Program-made: the position numbers and the translations under genes
The notes under the pieces: generated by a model
What the model was told of the DNA's origin: nothing
The model's database searches: none
What the model saw: only the letters and a program-made list of their open reading frames with translations
Shown: positions 43,861-56,948 of the stretch, piece after piece
How positions within the stretch are numbered: the first letter of the stretch is position 1
Layout: each line of letters starts with the position of its first letter
From: Distichodus sexfasciatus
Lineage: Eukaryota > Chordata > Actinopteri > Characiformes > Distichodontidae
Reading direction: 5' to 3'
Length of the DNA stretch: 64,000 nt
NCBI GenBank assembly: GCA_032718565.1
Contig: JAVGVS010000056.1
Span: 1-64,000 of the forward strand

Positions 43861-46800
43861 CATTTATGTATGAAACTATATTATAAGTTAAATTTCATAA
43901 TGTTCTATTTCAACAAAAATTGATGCTCAAATGAAAAGTGAATACATGCTGAAAAATTGTGCACTGTGCAATCAGCAACTGCCAAATTATCATTGAGTTA
44001 TTTTTGAAGAGAATAAAGGGTGTGCTTTAGATGAGTTCTTCAATAAAACTGCTAAAATTAATTGTTAAAGGACCATATTCTTACTCAAGTTAACACTGCA
44101 GTAGTTTTGCCCACTGTTAACTTACTCAACGATTATGGGATTTTTGAAGTATGTTGTATCTCATCATACAGGCGGCACAAAGTAACCAAGGATCATTCAC
44201 ATAGTCTTTGGTTTTGAAGGATTCTTGAATGGAAACGAGTTTTCCTTTTTCTCTTGTCGCTGGCAAATGCTCTTAACCTTTGCCATGTTTGGGCCAAAGC
44301 TGTCAGTAAACCGCCACGGCAACTACAAGCAAATCCTCGCCCATAGGTGCTTAGTCAACTGTGGATCAGCCATTTTCCGAACTTGTATGGGATTTCTCCA
44401 AGCTTTGTACGAGCTCCTTTTTTAAAAATCTTTTTGTTAAGTCTTTCAGTCTTTGCTTTCAGCTCCCCCCACTCCACCCCATAGACTTTTTTTTTTGGAA
44501 ATGATCCCATCTTCAGATCATTTGGTCTTTTTTGACCTTAAAACAAGGTAAAAAAGAGAAGGAGGATAGAAAAAGGAACTCTCACTGAGTTTCTTTTGTT
44601 AAAAATTATAGTTGGATGAGGAGAATGGGGGGAGGTCCGATGGATGTAGGCAGTAGTAATAAGGTCTTGGAGGTTGGGGTGGGGGGTTACAGGGTCAGGA
44701 GGGTCATAAAATTATGTTTCCTTCAACTGGCCCTTTGCTTCCAAAAGGCCTTTGTTGCCTACCTGAGATCTGGAAGCTGACAAGGACTTATTAATGACCC
44801 AGCTTTTGTCGCAAAGAGAAATGTTCCTCCCACCTCAATTAAAAGAGAAGAAGGAGGGTAGAGCGAGTGAAAGATTGGGCATAGTTTCTCTTGCTTTTTT
44901 CCCCAACTGCCTTCTTCTCCCTCTTTTTTCCCCTTTAATTTCTCAGATCGCCCCCTCCAGCATCTCTCTCTCTCTCTCTCTCTCTGTCTGTCTTTCTGGC
45001 CTGTCGCTCCCCTTCCAAATAAAAAAAAAAGCCTGGGAATCTTGGGGTTCCAGCAGCATGCTTGGCCTTGATTGACAAACCTTTTCAATTACTTCACAGT
45101 TTGCTAAGAGAGGGCACTGTTGTTTTTTTTCCACCCGTTCTATTTCTCTTTTATGCCTCCCTTTCAAAACACGGGCTTTTCATGTTGGGTTCCTCGCCGT
45201 TGGGCCTAATGGCCGTGACCGGGACCTTTGATCTGATCTGCCTCCGTGGAGGTGCTCCCGAGCTGGCCCCCGTCTCAGCCTGTGTGTGTGGCGAAGCCGC
45301 GAGACATAAAAGGCCACGCCGGCCGATCACCCTAATGCTACAGGTTCAGGATCTTCACGGGTCTTGGCTCCGTTATCTTGAACTTTACAATCAAAAGTCA
45401 CATCAGCACTCTCTGGGCGCTTTTACAGTCAGAAATGATCTTGTCAGATGCCATAGACTTGTTTTTTGGTAAATAGAGATTAGTATTTTTCAATTTATCC
45501 TCCTTAACACTTTCATGCATTGATTCAGAGCCAAAATTCAAAACCTAGAGATCGAAAAGTGAAGGTTTCTAGTTATCCTCACATTCTTTTACTCTGACAA
45601 GCTTTGAGCAAGAACAATTAGAGAGAAATTGATAATGCACCTCGTTTGTCTGTGTTTATCAGTAAATCTTTTCAGTCCATGTATCATTCATTCATTTGTA
45701 ATTTAAATTAAAACCACACCCCACAAAACATGTTCATCTTTTCAATATTCATTTTCAAAACCATGAATAATGAGAGGTGTTCTCATTTCCCAGTTTGCAC
45801 TCAAATAATTCTGGAAAAGACAGAATAAGATCATGTATTTTGTATTTTTTTATTTTTATAATAAAATGCAAGTGATGTGACCTGAAAATGACTGTTACTG
45901 TTAAAAAATCATGGATGAAGAAGAGTAACCCTCTAACTTCCAAAGAAGCAAAAAAAGTGGTATATATTTTGGACACATGGAATGTTCCCTTCAGAGTTAT
46001 TTAAGTTTTTTAGTTAGTTTATTTTATTGAAAATGGGAAGTTGGTAAATTACACTTTAATTGTTTGTTGAAAACAATATGAAAAAAATGCTTTATTTAGG
46101 GGTTTGATGTTTGGTTAAATTTCAGAAATTATTTTCTAGTTTGTGGCTTAAATTGCACAAATTTAAGACCATCCAACATTTTGATATAATTATAAAGAGA
46201 GCAGTCAGAGAAGACCCCACAAGCAGCCTCCACGGGTCACCCATCATTTTGTCATTCCTGTGACACCAGAGAACTGCTGTGTGTAAAGAAGATGAGTCCT
46301 CTCTGTTATGAAGACATCCCTGCTGTTGGTGTGCTGAGTGACATCAGTATAGAAGCTTTCAGGCTCACAATCATGATCGGGTCAATGACGATCCAGTAAC
46401 CTGATAACATGATGATGTCTGACTTTGCTGAACTTGTGGTGACACGAAGGACTGAAACTTATATAAAATGTGTAGCATACATGCTCACAAATATCCACAT
46501 TAACATCTGTTTACATTTTTCAGGTCAACCATTTGCAAATGCCATACTGTACCTATTTTGATAGAAAAATAAAAAATAATTAATAAATCAGTCAACACAT
46601 CTGCATTGTTCTTCTAAAGCATGGAGACTCATTTCTATTTAAGAAAGCATGCATAGATGCCAAGATTTCTAGGATTTATACATCTTAAAGGCTGCAAAGA
46701 CTAGTAATGTTTTGCACAGACTTTGATGTATATTTACCAGGGGTTGCTTTTATTAACCAACGACTTTTTTGTCTGCACCCTTTGGAGATTTTTGGTGTTC

Positions 46801-49800
46801 CTTCATTTTAACACAACACATTCTAATTTAAAGCTCTAACTGACAGAATGACTACATGTAAAACAAACAGGGGGGGTTTGGGTTCAGTATAAGATAGGTT
46901 CGTGATTCCAGTATGAGACGCCAGCCTTGTTATATTAAAACCTTTTATCAGTTTCATTAGTGTTGCCCAGTGTGAGTGTATATGAAATCGTGTTGACTTG
47001 TTTGTTCATTGATTGCTTAACTGTGTCTTAAATTGCTTCTTGATGAATAAATATATAATATTTTGAATATGATAAATAGACCTTAGCTGTTTAGTTTGTT
47101 AATGTGTAAATAAGTTAGGATGCTAAACCCTACAAAATTTTGTCTGGTCAGATATGAACTCTGACATCCCTGACCTTTTATCATTGAATTCTAGAAAATT
47201 CAGTAATGATCTCTAAAACTAGGCTGATGTAGAAACGGTCAGTTTGTCTATAAATGGATTTACTGGAAAGGCTTCTTCATAAAGATGCCAGAGTATCTAG
47301 ACTTGATGCACATGTTTAAATCACGAAATTCAGAATATTTTTATATGTCAAACGTGCTGGTCTAAGAATATTAAACATTTCGCTTTAACATCTATTCCTA
47401 GACATGCCCTAGAAAAACTGAACGTAGGCGTTTTTCCTTTTCAGACACCAATATGCCCAATTTCCAAGCCTTATTATGGATGCTCTCGCTCCGTACACCT
47501 GTCATAACCTAATTCTTCCTTTTCCAGCTATGTTTTCGCTGCTAATTTGGGAACTGGCTAATGGCCAGACAGTGTTTGGGCAAAGAATAGCTGGTAGTGA
47601 GATGTAAAATGTACAGCCTTCAAAAAGCTTCCAGGTAGCTCCGAGAGAGTTCCAGAGAAGGACTGAGAGGGCGAGCAGTGGAACTCTTGAGCGTAAGCCG
47701 GTGTTTCCGGAAGTGCATCATACCAATTAAAGTCTCTGAAGTCCAGCAAGATTTATTCATCCCACCCAACAAGCTATGAGGCACGTCTCAACCAACACAC
47801 ACACCCACACACACACACTTCCACTTCTTTACAGCTTGTCTCACACTCTGGGACACCTTCCACCCATGTATACATAAATATTTTGCTGCTCCTTCATCCC
47901 GCTGCCGTTCTACAGTTTGATTGAGAAGTTAAGATGTGACAGATGTCATTTTTCCTCCTCTGACCTCTTTACCCTGCTCTTCTAATCCAAACAGCTCATT
48001 GCTTCTCTTAGTTTAGCTGCACTTTTGGACGTACTGTAGGTGTCTGGCTCGGCCTCAACTTTATATTCTTTGAATGAGGTAAAGCTCTGCATTTTGACCA
48101 TCACTTGAGAGTGATTTTGTGTTTAAGACACTCACAACATTAATAAATATGACTGCTCCTAGTGATGTTCTAAGTAGTACAAACTTGAGCCTGATTTTTT
48201 AAAAAGGAGCAAGAAAATGTTGAAAGAACTGAAAGAAGTGAAGTTCGCTGGTTCTAATCCTAGGACCTGTAGATGTAACACTGAGGCTATGTCCAAACGA
48301 CAACGATTGTGTTTTTTTTCTTTTGTGGATTCGAAAAGTTTCATATTTATGCATCTCCACTGGTCATCTAGTTGATACAGGATTATGAGGTTTTGTTGCT
48401 TTGGTGCTAATAAACTCAGCAGCGTCTGCAGCACAAACACAGCTCTGTAATCTGCCATTGTTGTTGTTGTTACTGGTTGTTAGTGCGGGGTTCTTCCTTC
48501 TCCTTCTTCTGGTCACATGGGACTGTAATATCATCATTTTCAAAAAGTTTGAACAGAGAAGTTAGCGGTTGCAACAAGGGCAACTTCTGCAGAAGCTTAT
48601 CATCAAAGACTCATACCAGTGCATTCATGGCCTTATTTTATATATTTTTGAGATGAGGAATTATCATTTAAAATCATTACCACACATGACCTTCAGAATT
48701 CACTTGTTTCAGAACCATTCTATTCTAAAAACAACAAAACATTGCTTTGACTGAAAAAGAAAATATTCTTATGAATACATACAATTAAAAAAAAAAAGCA
48801 AGCACTCCAGTACTTTAATTAAGGTAAAACTTTGACTGCACAACTTTAGCTTGTACTAAAACAAAGGTGTGAAAAGTACAGGCATTCTGCCTCCAAGTAG
48901 AAGTGTAGATACATGTGTTTAAAAAGACTCTAGTAAAAGTTGAAGTATTCACTTGACTTCTTTAATCAAGTTAAAGTGAAAAGTACCGGCTCTAAAACAT
49001 ACTTAAAGTATAAAAATATAAAGTTCCCTTGTGAAGGACACAGCCAGCATTTTAGGGCAAAGCCGACTGGACTCCATGTCCAAGCGTTATGTAGAGCGCA
49101 AGCAGATTAAACTAAAGCCACATGAACACATAAAGCTGCACTGGTCATTACCCTCATTACACATGATGATCACCTCTATCATAAACACATCATACAACAA
49201 ATATTATAGAGCTGTAAAGAGCGCTGTAGAAATAAACTCAACTCAACTGAAGTGAATTTGGTGGAGCTGAGCTTCTTCCTGCACCGCAATCACCATATCA
49301 TTTCCCACCGAGTTGCCGCCCGCTTTTAGTCTCTCTCTCTCTCTTTATCGTGTCTGTCGTGTTGTGCGTCATGTGCAAAGATGAATACACCAATGGGATT
49401 GTCTTTTCTGTGTGTGTTTACTTCGTTTTTAAGCCTCAACCAATCAGTCGAGTTGTCTGGATGGCGCACATTATTGGTATGGAACAGGTAAAATGCAGCA
49501 AAATGGCCTAATAAACCTGATTTACATTAAACCCAACAAGAGTAACTGTAATTTGAAACTGTAAGGAGTAGTACAGATTTAGAGTCAGGGTTAAGCTTAG
49601 GTGGAGTATTATTGACATCTAGTCATTATGGGAGACAAAGGAAGGGCCTCACAAAGACAGCAAGATGATGCTGTGTGTGTGTGTGTGCGTGCGTGTGTGT
49701 GTATGTGTGTATTTGGTGTAAAAAGCCAGTGTGTTCTAGAGAAAAGTACGGTAAATTGTACAGTATTTACTTACTATCAAGAGGTATAACAGAATTGTGA

Positions 49801-50235
49801 GTAGAGGCGTTTCCCTTGAACACACCGATCTGGTGCCAGAACAACAAAGAGAGGGAAAGGTTGCAAGGAAAAGCATAAGACAGAGAGGATGACAGTAGGA
49901 AGAATGGACGTGAAAGGATTGATTCATTGCCTGTCCCAATTTCTCTCCTTTAGTCTCACATTCTCGCCTTGTTGGGCCAGGGACGGAGACAGGGACCGTT
50001 TGAATGAGGAAGTCGTCCAACATGACTTTCGAGACTATCAGTGTGAATGTGGTAAAAGTTTGTTTTTACGCTTATATTTATTATACGTATTTATACCTAA
50101 AGTTGTCTAAGCTTTAGATTGGTGATGAGTTATTGCTGGTCGGACAATACAAATTTGGACTGTTTTAAAATGTCATTGTCTACTTTCATGAATGAAGCAG
50201 AAATGTGCTAAATAAGGGTGAATATGATATAAATA
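42500..50235. other. Long noncoding stretch, probably intron 1 of the fgf22-like gene
   Basis: No exon was recognised on either strand. Simple repeats: (AT)n at 43817-43856, (CT)n near 44962-44985, (GT)n near 49673-49703. GC-richer, non-repetitive blocks at about 42590-42960, 44880-45440 and 47410-47760 stand out from the AT-rich background and are candidates for conserved noncoding elements, unproven. Confidence 0.4.
43817..43856. repeat. (AT)n microsatellite
   Basis: About 20 TA units. Confidence 0.95.
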
Positions 50236-50237
50236 TA

Positions 50238-50888
50238 CTAGAGATGGCACCGATCCGATACGTGGACGGGATATCGGTCCGATAACGATCAAATAGCTGA
50301 AACAGGGATCGGTGGCATTGGCCCGATCTGTGGAACCAATCTGTAAATGTGCGCACACTCAATTCATTTTGCATGAGCAGTGTTACTGCCGTAAAGCTGG
50401 TTCACAAAATTCGTCCTAATTCATACATATTAATATGACAATGAGAAGAACAACCAATGCAACACATTACAATCCCAAAAGCAAATCACGTGATTATACT
50501 GTTTAATTTTCTTATCAACGCCAGCTCTCACTCGCAATCTCTGTGTTCCTGATGATTTTAGCATCGCAGGATTAGGAACCATCACAGAATTACAGAACTG
50601 TGTTTAAACAAATACTTTTTGATATGTTATTTTAATAATAAATAGTTTAGCATGTACATATGTGTGTGTAATTATTACATTGTTTTAGTTAGAAAAACTA
50701 AAATTAAGCAGAACAGAATAGTTATAATCAGTCATGTATTCAGACATTTATAAAGCATCATTTTCTGTTTCCTGTTTTAAAAAGACTCAGAGACTGTATC
50801 AGATTTGTATCGTATCAGCAGATATGCAAATTTACAATATTGGTATCGATATCAGACATAAAAAAGTGGTATCGTGTCATGTCTAAAA
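50238..50888. mobile_element. Diverged DNA transposon remnant (GATATCGGTCCGATA type)
   Basis: The left end TAGAGATGGCACCGATCCGATAC and the right end, in reverse TTAGACATGACACGATACC, are imperfect inverted repeats. Interior GATATCGGTCCGATAACGATC and GTATCGATATCAGA are typical of this fish repeat type. No transposase frame. About 650 bp. Confidence 0.55.
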
Positions 50889-51800
50889 AATACCACACAA
50901 AATTCAGATAAGGTTCTAAATATTCACCTTCTTTGTGTCAAAATCTCAAATGTATTTCTTGGAATTAACAGCAGGCGATTAAATCAGCATTTAAAAGAAA
51001 CAAAATGTTTTTTGGGAGCCATGTCACACCCAGTAAAGTTTAACAGCTTTGCCAAACATTCACTGTCCTACCTAATAAATGTCCTCGGGTTCTAATATAG
51101 AACACCTGTCCGGGTTCTTCATCGTGTTACAATATAATAAAACATATGTCACCTTCACTTAAGCCGCCTTGACAGAAAAATGAAGGCAATATTCGTTTGG
51201 CCCGAAAAGTTCCAGTTTAAAAACTATTTCACGTCCGACTACTGCGGGGAGGGTTTCTCAGTCTTCGAAGTTTTAAAACTCTGCACGAAGGTTTGAGGTT
51301 TAGCGGTCATCCCCTTGACCTTACGAGGAGCGCGTTTCAGCCGGTTTGTACGCACTGTTAGAGCGGTAATTAGGCCGGTGTAGCCTTTTTGGTTGAGATG
51401 AAAGCTCTTTCTCACACTCTGCCTCACACACACTTGGGTGATGTTCCCTCTCACACAATTCGCTGCTTGTACAGTTTCAGGGACCTGCCCTCGGCCCCGT
51501 TCTCCCTTTATGCCCTGCTGAATGCCGCCGCTGGGGATTAGCCCAGAGTCCTTCAAAGGCCATTAGTGGCAGGGGCAGGTATCCCGTTACCCCCCACAGA
51601 CACACATACATACACACACACAGACAGGCAGGTGAGAGGCGCAGAGGCCAGCCGGGAGAGCAAGGGGTCAGACGGGGACAAAGAGAGCCACCGAGCTAAA
51701 GTGCATGGCCCCCTGCCTCTGTATCTTTCTCTGTCTCTCTCTCATTTGTCTGTCACTCACCTGTCATTTCTCTGTGCACCGTAAAGTTCTTCTCTGTCTG

Positions 51801-51860
<60 letters not shown>

Positions 51861-54130
51861 GCTAGCTAGCTAGCTATCTAGCTAGCTATCTATCTAGCTA
51901 GCTAGCTATCTATCTATCTATCTACCTACCATAATTTTAGTTCCTTTTTTAAAAAAAAAACTAAAATGAGGGCCTGTGTTTTTTTGTGCTGAGAGCGGTC
52001 AAAACCCCAGTTCCAGAACGCTTTCTCTGCGCCTTCTTGTTGTGTCTCTTGTTGCTTGTTGTTGCTAATTTATGAAAAGCATCATCAGGCACATCCACGT
52101 TCGGTCCTATTTCATGTAAACATTGTAAAGTGTTCCTTTGAGATCGGTAGTTTAACCGACATAAAAGAGATTATCTTTACAATGGCGAGAAATCGCATTT
52201 TGGCATTAGCGGCAGCATCTGAACTAATTAGTTTCTCCAGCTGCTCCAAATACACTGCCATTATTGTTAGTGAGTTCTTGACTGTGTATGTCCTGCCTCT
52301 TCCTCGATTTTGATTAGCTAGCAAGAGAAGAGTGACATTGACGAGCCCAGCACTACTGTAAAAGTTAAACGGATTTCAACTTGAAGCGCTCTGAATGCTG
52401 CGGTAACTCCATTGGCGTTTCTGCTGAAGGCGCTAAGTGTAAGTGTAAGTGAACGCTAAAGCTCATAGTATTTGTATTAAAAACGTGCTCTCAGCGCAGA
52501 AAAATGTGTTTGGTGGACACAGGCCCTAATGCTGTTTAAGTTTCGAGTTAAGGTTAGGTGTAGCTGTTGTATTATTTATATCTTGTCATTGTTAGAGCCA
52601 ACCAGAGGCGGTTCTTTAATTAGACAATTTTCGGAGATTGCTTGGGGCCTCAGACCTATAGGCCCCCACACCAAATCAGCCCTCCCCCACTATGAGCACT
52701 TCAAATACATATTTCTGCCAATTATGTCGAGTGCTGACAAGTTTTTTATGTTCCCAGTGGTCAGATGCGAAGACCGTACTGCACAAACTTCATTTCCTTT
52801 GGGAGACCATTGCAGCCATTGTTTATTGGGCACATTATTAGTGCCAGTGTGTTGTAGCTTCACCCTCGCTATTCTGTCTTCATTTGGAGCAAGATTAAAT
52901 GCTCACAGGTGCCGTCATCATAGAGATGGCCCTTCTTCTTTGTGTGTGTGTGTGTGTGTGTTTAAAGGACAAATGTGAAGGGGCCCCCTGCCTGTAAGCG
53001 CCTTCGGCCCTAAAATTGCTAAACCTGAAACTGGAGTCAACCTCATTACCTCACGAAAACAGCTCGATGATGCTGAGTATACAGTATTGTAATGTACAAT
53101 ATTTGCTTGCTATAACAAAAATAAAGAGATGTAAAAGTAAGTGACTCCCTGGCCCAGACTGAAGCAGAAAAGCATATTCTTTTTCTCATATTTTACAATT
53201 TTACAGCCTGTCTCAGAACAGTCATGCTGCAGTCTGATTGTAAACTGTTAACTATTAGCTGTTGTTACAAGACAGAGCTATCTATTGTTCATATAAGCTA
53301 TACTTCATATAAACCTGGAGTATGTAGGCCTCTGTTCTTCTTGCAGCTCTTCTTCTCATGCCACTAACCCTCACATCTGCACCCGCTTTCCTCTCTGCAC
53401 TGAAAAATGGGGAGTCTCATGAAGCAGAGGAAGTCTTTCATTAGTGAATTGCTGTGCCAGATAAAGAGGCCACTTCCAGAGTCAATGGTTCTGGGGTCAG
53501 GGGTCAAACGATAGCATCATTTCCCCACATCCCACCAGACCAGTGCAGAGTCACACTGGTAGCAAACACGGGCCTCCAGGGTCATACAGAAATCTTGTGG
53601 ACTTCCGATTGAGGACGGGATGTCTAGTGCTAATGAAAATGTGCAAATGACAGCCTTATCAGGTGAAAAAGGTGACTCAGAAAGACAAAGTTCACAGCAG
53701 TATTGACGGCTCGGTTTACTCGTGTTGTGGACTGAATGCAGCAGAGTAACTACAACTGGGAGCAGATGAGGAGGGTGGAGACGGGTGATCTCCCTGTATG
53801 TGTTCATAAAAAACAAAACATAAATAAACTAGCTGTTAATCATTTTCAGATGATACCATCACAGACAAATAATCACACCCTTGGTCTCGTTTGAATCTCA
53901 GGTTAAAGAATTGGTGCGTTTTAGGCTGGAAGAAACATAAAATATCAAGCAAAGATCAATATCATAGAGGTGTTGGCTAACTTTCTGGCTACTGAAACAG
54001 CAAGCGGCTAATTATTCAAAACAGTTTATCAAATGCTATTAAAATGTGAAAAAACCTGCTAATGGAACTATGAGCTAAAAGTTACACCTTAGTTTGTACT
54101 ATAGTTGTAATTGTGTTACTACTAGAAGTA
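50889..54130. other. Noncoding stretch, probably intronic
   Basis: No exon recognised. A GC-richer block at about 51160-51580 is non-repetitive. A diverged repeat with GGGGCCT/GGCCCCC words spans about 52595-53030, with a (GT)n tract at 52938-52961. Confidence 0.4.
51797..51928. repeat. (CTAT)n/(CTAG)n tetranucleotide microsatellite
   Basis: Long uninterrupted CTAT run that turns into CTAG interruptions after 51858 and back to CTAT, then CTAC. Confidence 0.95.
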
Positions 54131-54368
54131 CATTTGGGGAAGTTGGTGGCGTAACAGTTGGGCATTTGCCCTGTGATCAGAGGGTCGCCAGGTTCGAATC
54201 CCAGACCAGTTAAATAACCACTCAGGTACTCATGAGCAGTCCCTGCCCTTGTTAGCTGCCCACTGCTCCTTCATGGATGGGTCAAATGCAGAGGTCACAT
54301 TTTGTTGTGGTGCACTGTGTGCTGTGTTGTGCTGTGTTCAGAATAACAAAATAATCGCTCACTTTCAG
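54130..54368 (+). mobile_element. tRNA-derived SINE, copy 7 (best tRNA head)
   Basis: GGGGAAGTTGGTGGCGTAAC carries the A box and GGTCGCCAGGTTCGAATCCC the B box of a tRNA-type RNA polymerase III promoter. Core ACTCATGAGCAG, GCTGCCCACTGCTCCTTCAT, GCAGAGGTCACATTTTGTTG, and tail CAGAATAACAAAATAATCGC. Confidence 0.9.
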
Positions 54369-56580
54369 TCACATTAGTAAGCAGTTTGGAACGCTGTGCT
54401 TGTCTTGTAAACCTGCTAGATCTACATTCAAAAAAATATGTCACAGCAATTGTGATTTTGCCATTTTGCAGAACATGCAGCCTTAAATAAAGGTAAAATG
54501 CCATCAAAACCTCACGTTCGGGCAGGACCAAGACGCACTGCGTGACTCATTTCCAGTAGCCAGCTCTATTATATAGCCTAGAAGTACTGTGTGTCCACAT
54601 TCAGAGAAGATTCTAATTGCCCCAGGAGGTTTCTGCATCTGTTATTCCCACCCTGTTATAGTTTTGCTGCCTAGGAACAGATTGAGGGAACACAGGATTT
54701 GTTTATCATCAAAGCCCTTCGCTCATCGCTCTTCTGAAATCAGATTTGAAGCCATAAACATGGCATAAATGTGTATACTAATAGGTTTGTGCCACCTTTT
54801 GTTTCCCAAACAAACTTCAAGGCAAAAAATGGCTCACATTTACAACCCTATTTGACCAAATGTCCAGAAACGTTTTAGGTGTTTCTCTCAGTGATGTGGT
54901 TGTTTTAAAGCCATTTTTAAGCAGAGAGGCAATGTTGGGGAGAATATGTTAGAAGTGGAGCTAACTCACACAAGTACTCTGGAAATTAACTGGTAATTAT
55001 TAATGCTAATAATAATCATATACCTCCAGATCAGACACTTTATCTGGAGGAACATCCATGAGGCATGGTTTATTAGGGAGAAGTCTTAGATTTTTCATGT
55101 GCCTAGTTTCGTGCTCGCGTGAACCTCATTATAAAAATCATTAAAAAGCAAATCAAGCAAAATAGGAGGGGGTCTCGGGAATACTGGATGAATACTCAGA
55201 ATTACTGTTCTGTTGAATCACTATGCAACTGCCTGTTTTCATTCAAAAATCAGATTTTAAAATGATTAATTAAGATTTACAATATTAGAACAGTGTAAAG
55301 GACTGAGACACCTACAGTATCTATTTAATTGATATATAATGCACCATAAAGTCATTATAATAGTTTCTGAAACGTCCTTTATCTATGAAGATTGTGGGAT
55401 GAGTAAACCATTATGAGTAGCACCATCCCAACTCATTTTATTTACTTACTGATAAGACTGTGGTTGTGAGAGAAAGTTTCTGGTTTAATTAATACCTAAA
55501 ACACCCTCATTAGTGCTCACAGTTTGTACAAAGTTTGTATCGTAACTATGACAAAATGTGGTACTTTTTGGCCTTAGTTAGCAGAGGCTTAACACGATAT
55601 GGATTTGTATATGCAACCAGAATCAATATGTGCAATTTCATTTAGACAATAGATTATTCTTCAAAATAGATATTTATTGGCACTTTCTTGGAAGGTAATG
55701 ACTTGACACACATTTGACAAATAAAGTTTACGGTATATTTGTAATCATATTTTAGGAAGCAGTTTAATTTTAATCAGGAAGGGGTGTGAATTTGCCAGCT
55801 GTGACTCATTGTATTTTTTATAGTTGCCACTAGCTCCTTTTTATGGCTCAATCTGATGCATATCTGAGCGATCCTGGCAGACGAGCTCAATCTCAACGCT
55901 CATGGGCGTGCCACATAATCACTCCTATCGGCCGTAGGACGTCAGGGTCAGACTCGTGGCTGCAACAGAACAATAACGTTGTTTTAATAGAGTCAATCTT
56001 TCACTACGTCCCTAAAGAGTCAGCAACCTGGATAAAATCCTTAGATCACTTCTGCCAAAATCATTCCGCCTCTTTTATAGCTGCAGTTCCGTTGATCTAT
56101 TGCATGCGTAGCCTCTCAGTTTTCCAGGAACTTAAGGGCTTAAGTCAAAGGCAACTGGACTTCTTTTCAAATCTTGAAGACGTTTCAACTTCTTGAGTTC
56201 TAAAAGTCTGATGGGATTCTCTGGTAAGGTTGAAACTGACACACCTTGTTGTCCAGCGGGTCATTAGGGTCACTTGGGGCAACGTATGGACCCTTTTACA
56301 GGTGGTTGCTCCTCACTTTTAAAATGCCAGGGACGGGATCTCAAGACTGCATTATCAGTGGCTGATAACTGGGGTCTTAAGCCTCTACGTCTGTTCAATG
56401 ATAGTCGTTCCAAATGGATGACTCTTTTACCGGAGCTCCGTTGTTAGAGAGTGGGGCAACACTAAAGAGGACAGTAACTTAATGCACTTTTAAAGCTCTC
56501 TCCTTGGAAGCATTTATTAAACACATTCATCAAAACTCGAAATTTGTAATTATTAGCCTTTGTCCAGGATAGCTGAGAAC
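54369..56580. other. Noncoding stretch, no supported gene
   Basis: An open frame at 55843-56196 (117 codons) lacks known motifs, splice context or a family match, and sits in possibly repeat-derived sequence. Nothing else was recognised. Confidence 0.4.
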
Positions 56581-56940
56581 CAGTGTTGGGGAAGCTACTT
56601 TTAAACAGTAGCCTTTCAGGCTCCAAGTTATGGTTGAAAGTAGCTACTGATTTAATATAGTATTTATACATTACAAGCTACTGAGAAAGGAGCTCAAATC
56701 TCAAATCAAATTTCAGGACCTCAAGTGGACTCCACGCTCCAACTTCATCTCATATCTGTCAGGAACGCACTGCGATGCAATGAGCGTCCATTCCGCACGC
56801 ACAGAATCCTCGGAAACCACTTCCGCAAATTCAACACCAATCGGAAACACCTGGTAGATGAAGATACCCGTCTTTGTTAAGAGTATCAGTAATAAAATCA
56901 ATTTGTGTCACTAACTTTAGTTAGCTACTCCCCAACGCTG
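56581..56940. mobile_element. hAT-like MITE, copy 3, with perfect target-site duplication
   Basis: Ends CAGTGTTGGGGAAGCTACTT and AGTTAGCTACTCCCCAACGCTG are inverted repeats. A perfect 8-bp duplication CTGAGAAC flanks it (56573-56580 and 56941-56948). It is 360 bp and noncoding. This is the best-preserved member of the family in the window. Confidence 0.9.
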
Positions 56941-56948
56941 CTGAGAAC

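Noticed and set aside
45062..45472. 136-codon plus-strand open frame
   Set aside because: Lies in a GC-richer noncoding block; no domain or splice support.
52529..52978. 149-codon plus-strand open frame
   Set aside because: Coincides with a diverged repeat rich in GGGGCCT/GGCCCCC and a GT microsatellite; no protein motif.
55843..56196. 117-codon plus-strand open frame
   Set aside because: No recognisable domain, no splice or promoter support, and surrounded by diverged, probably repeat-derived sequence.
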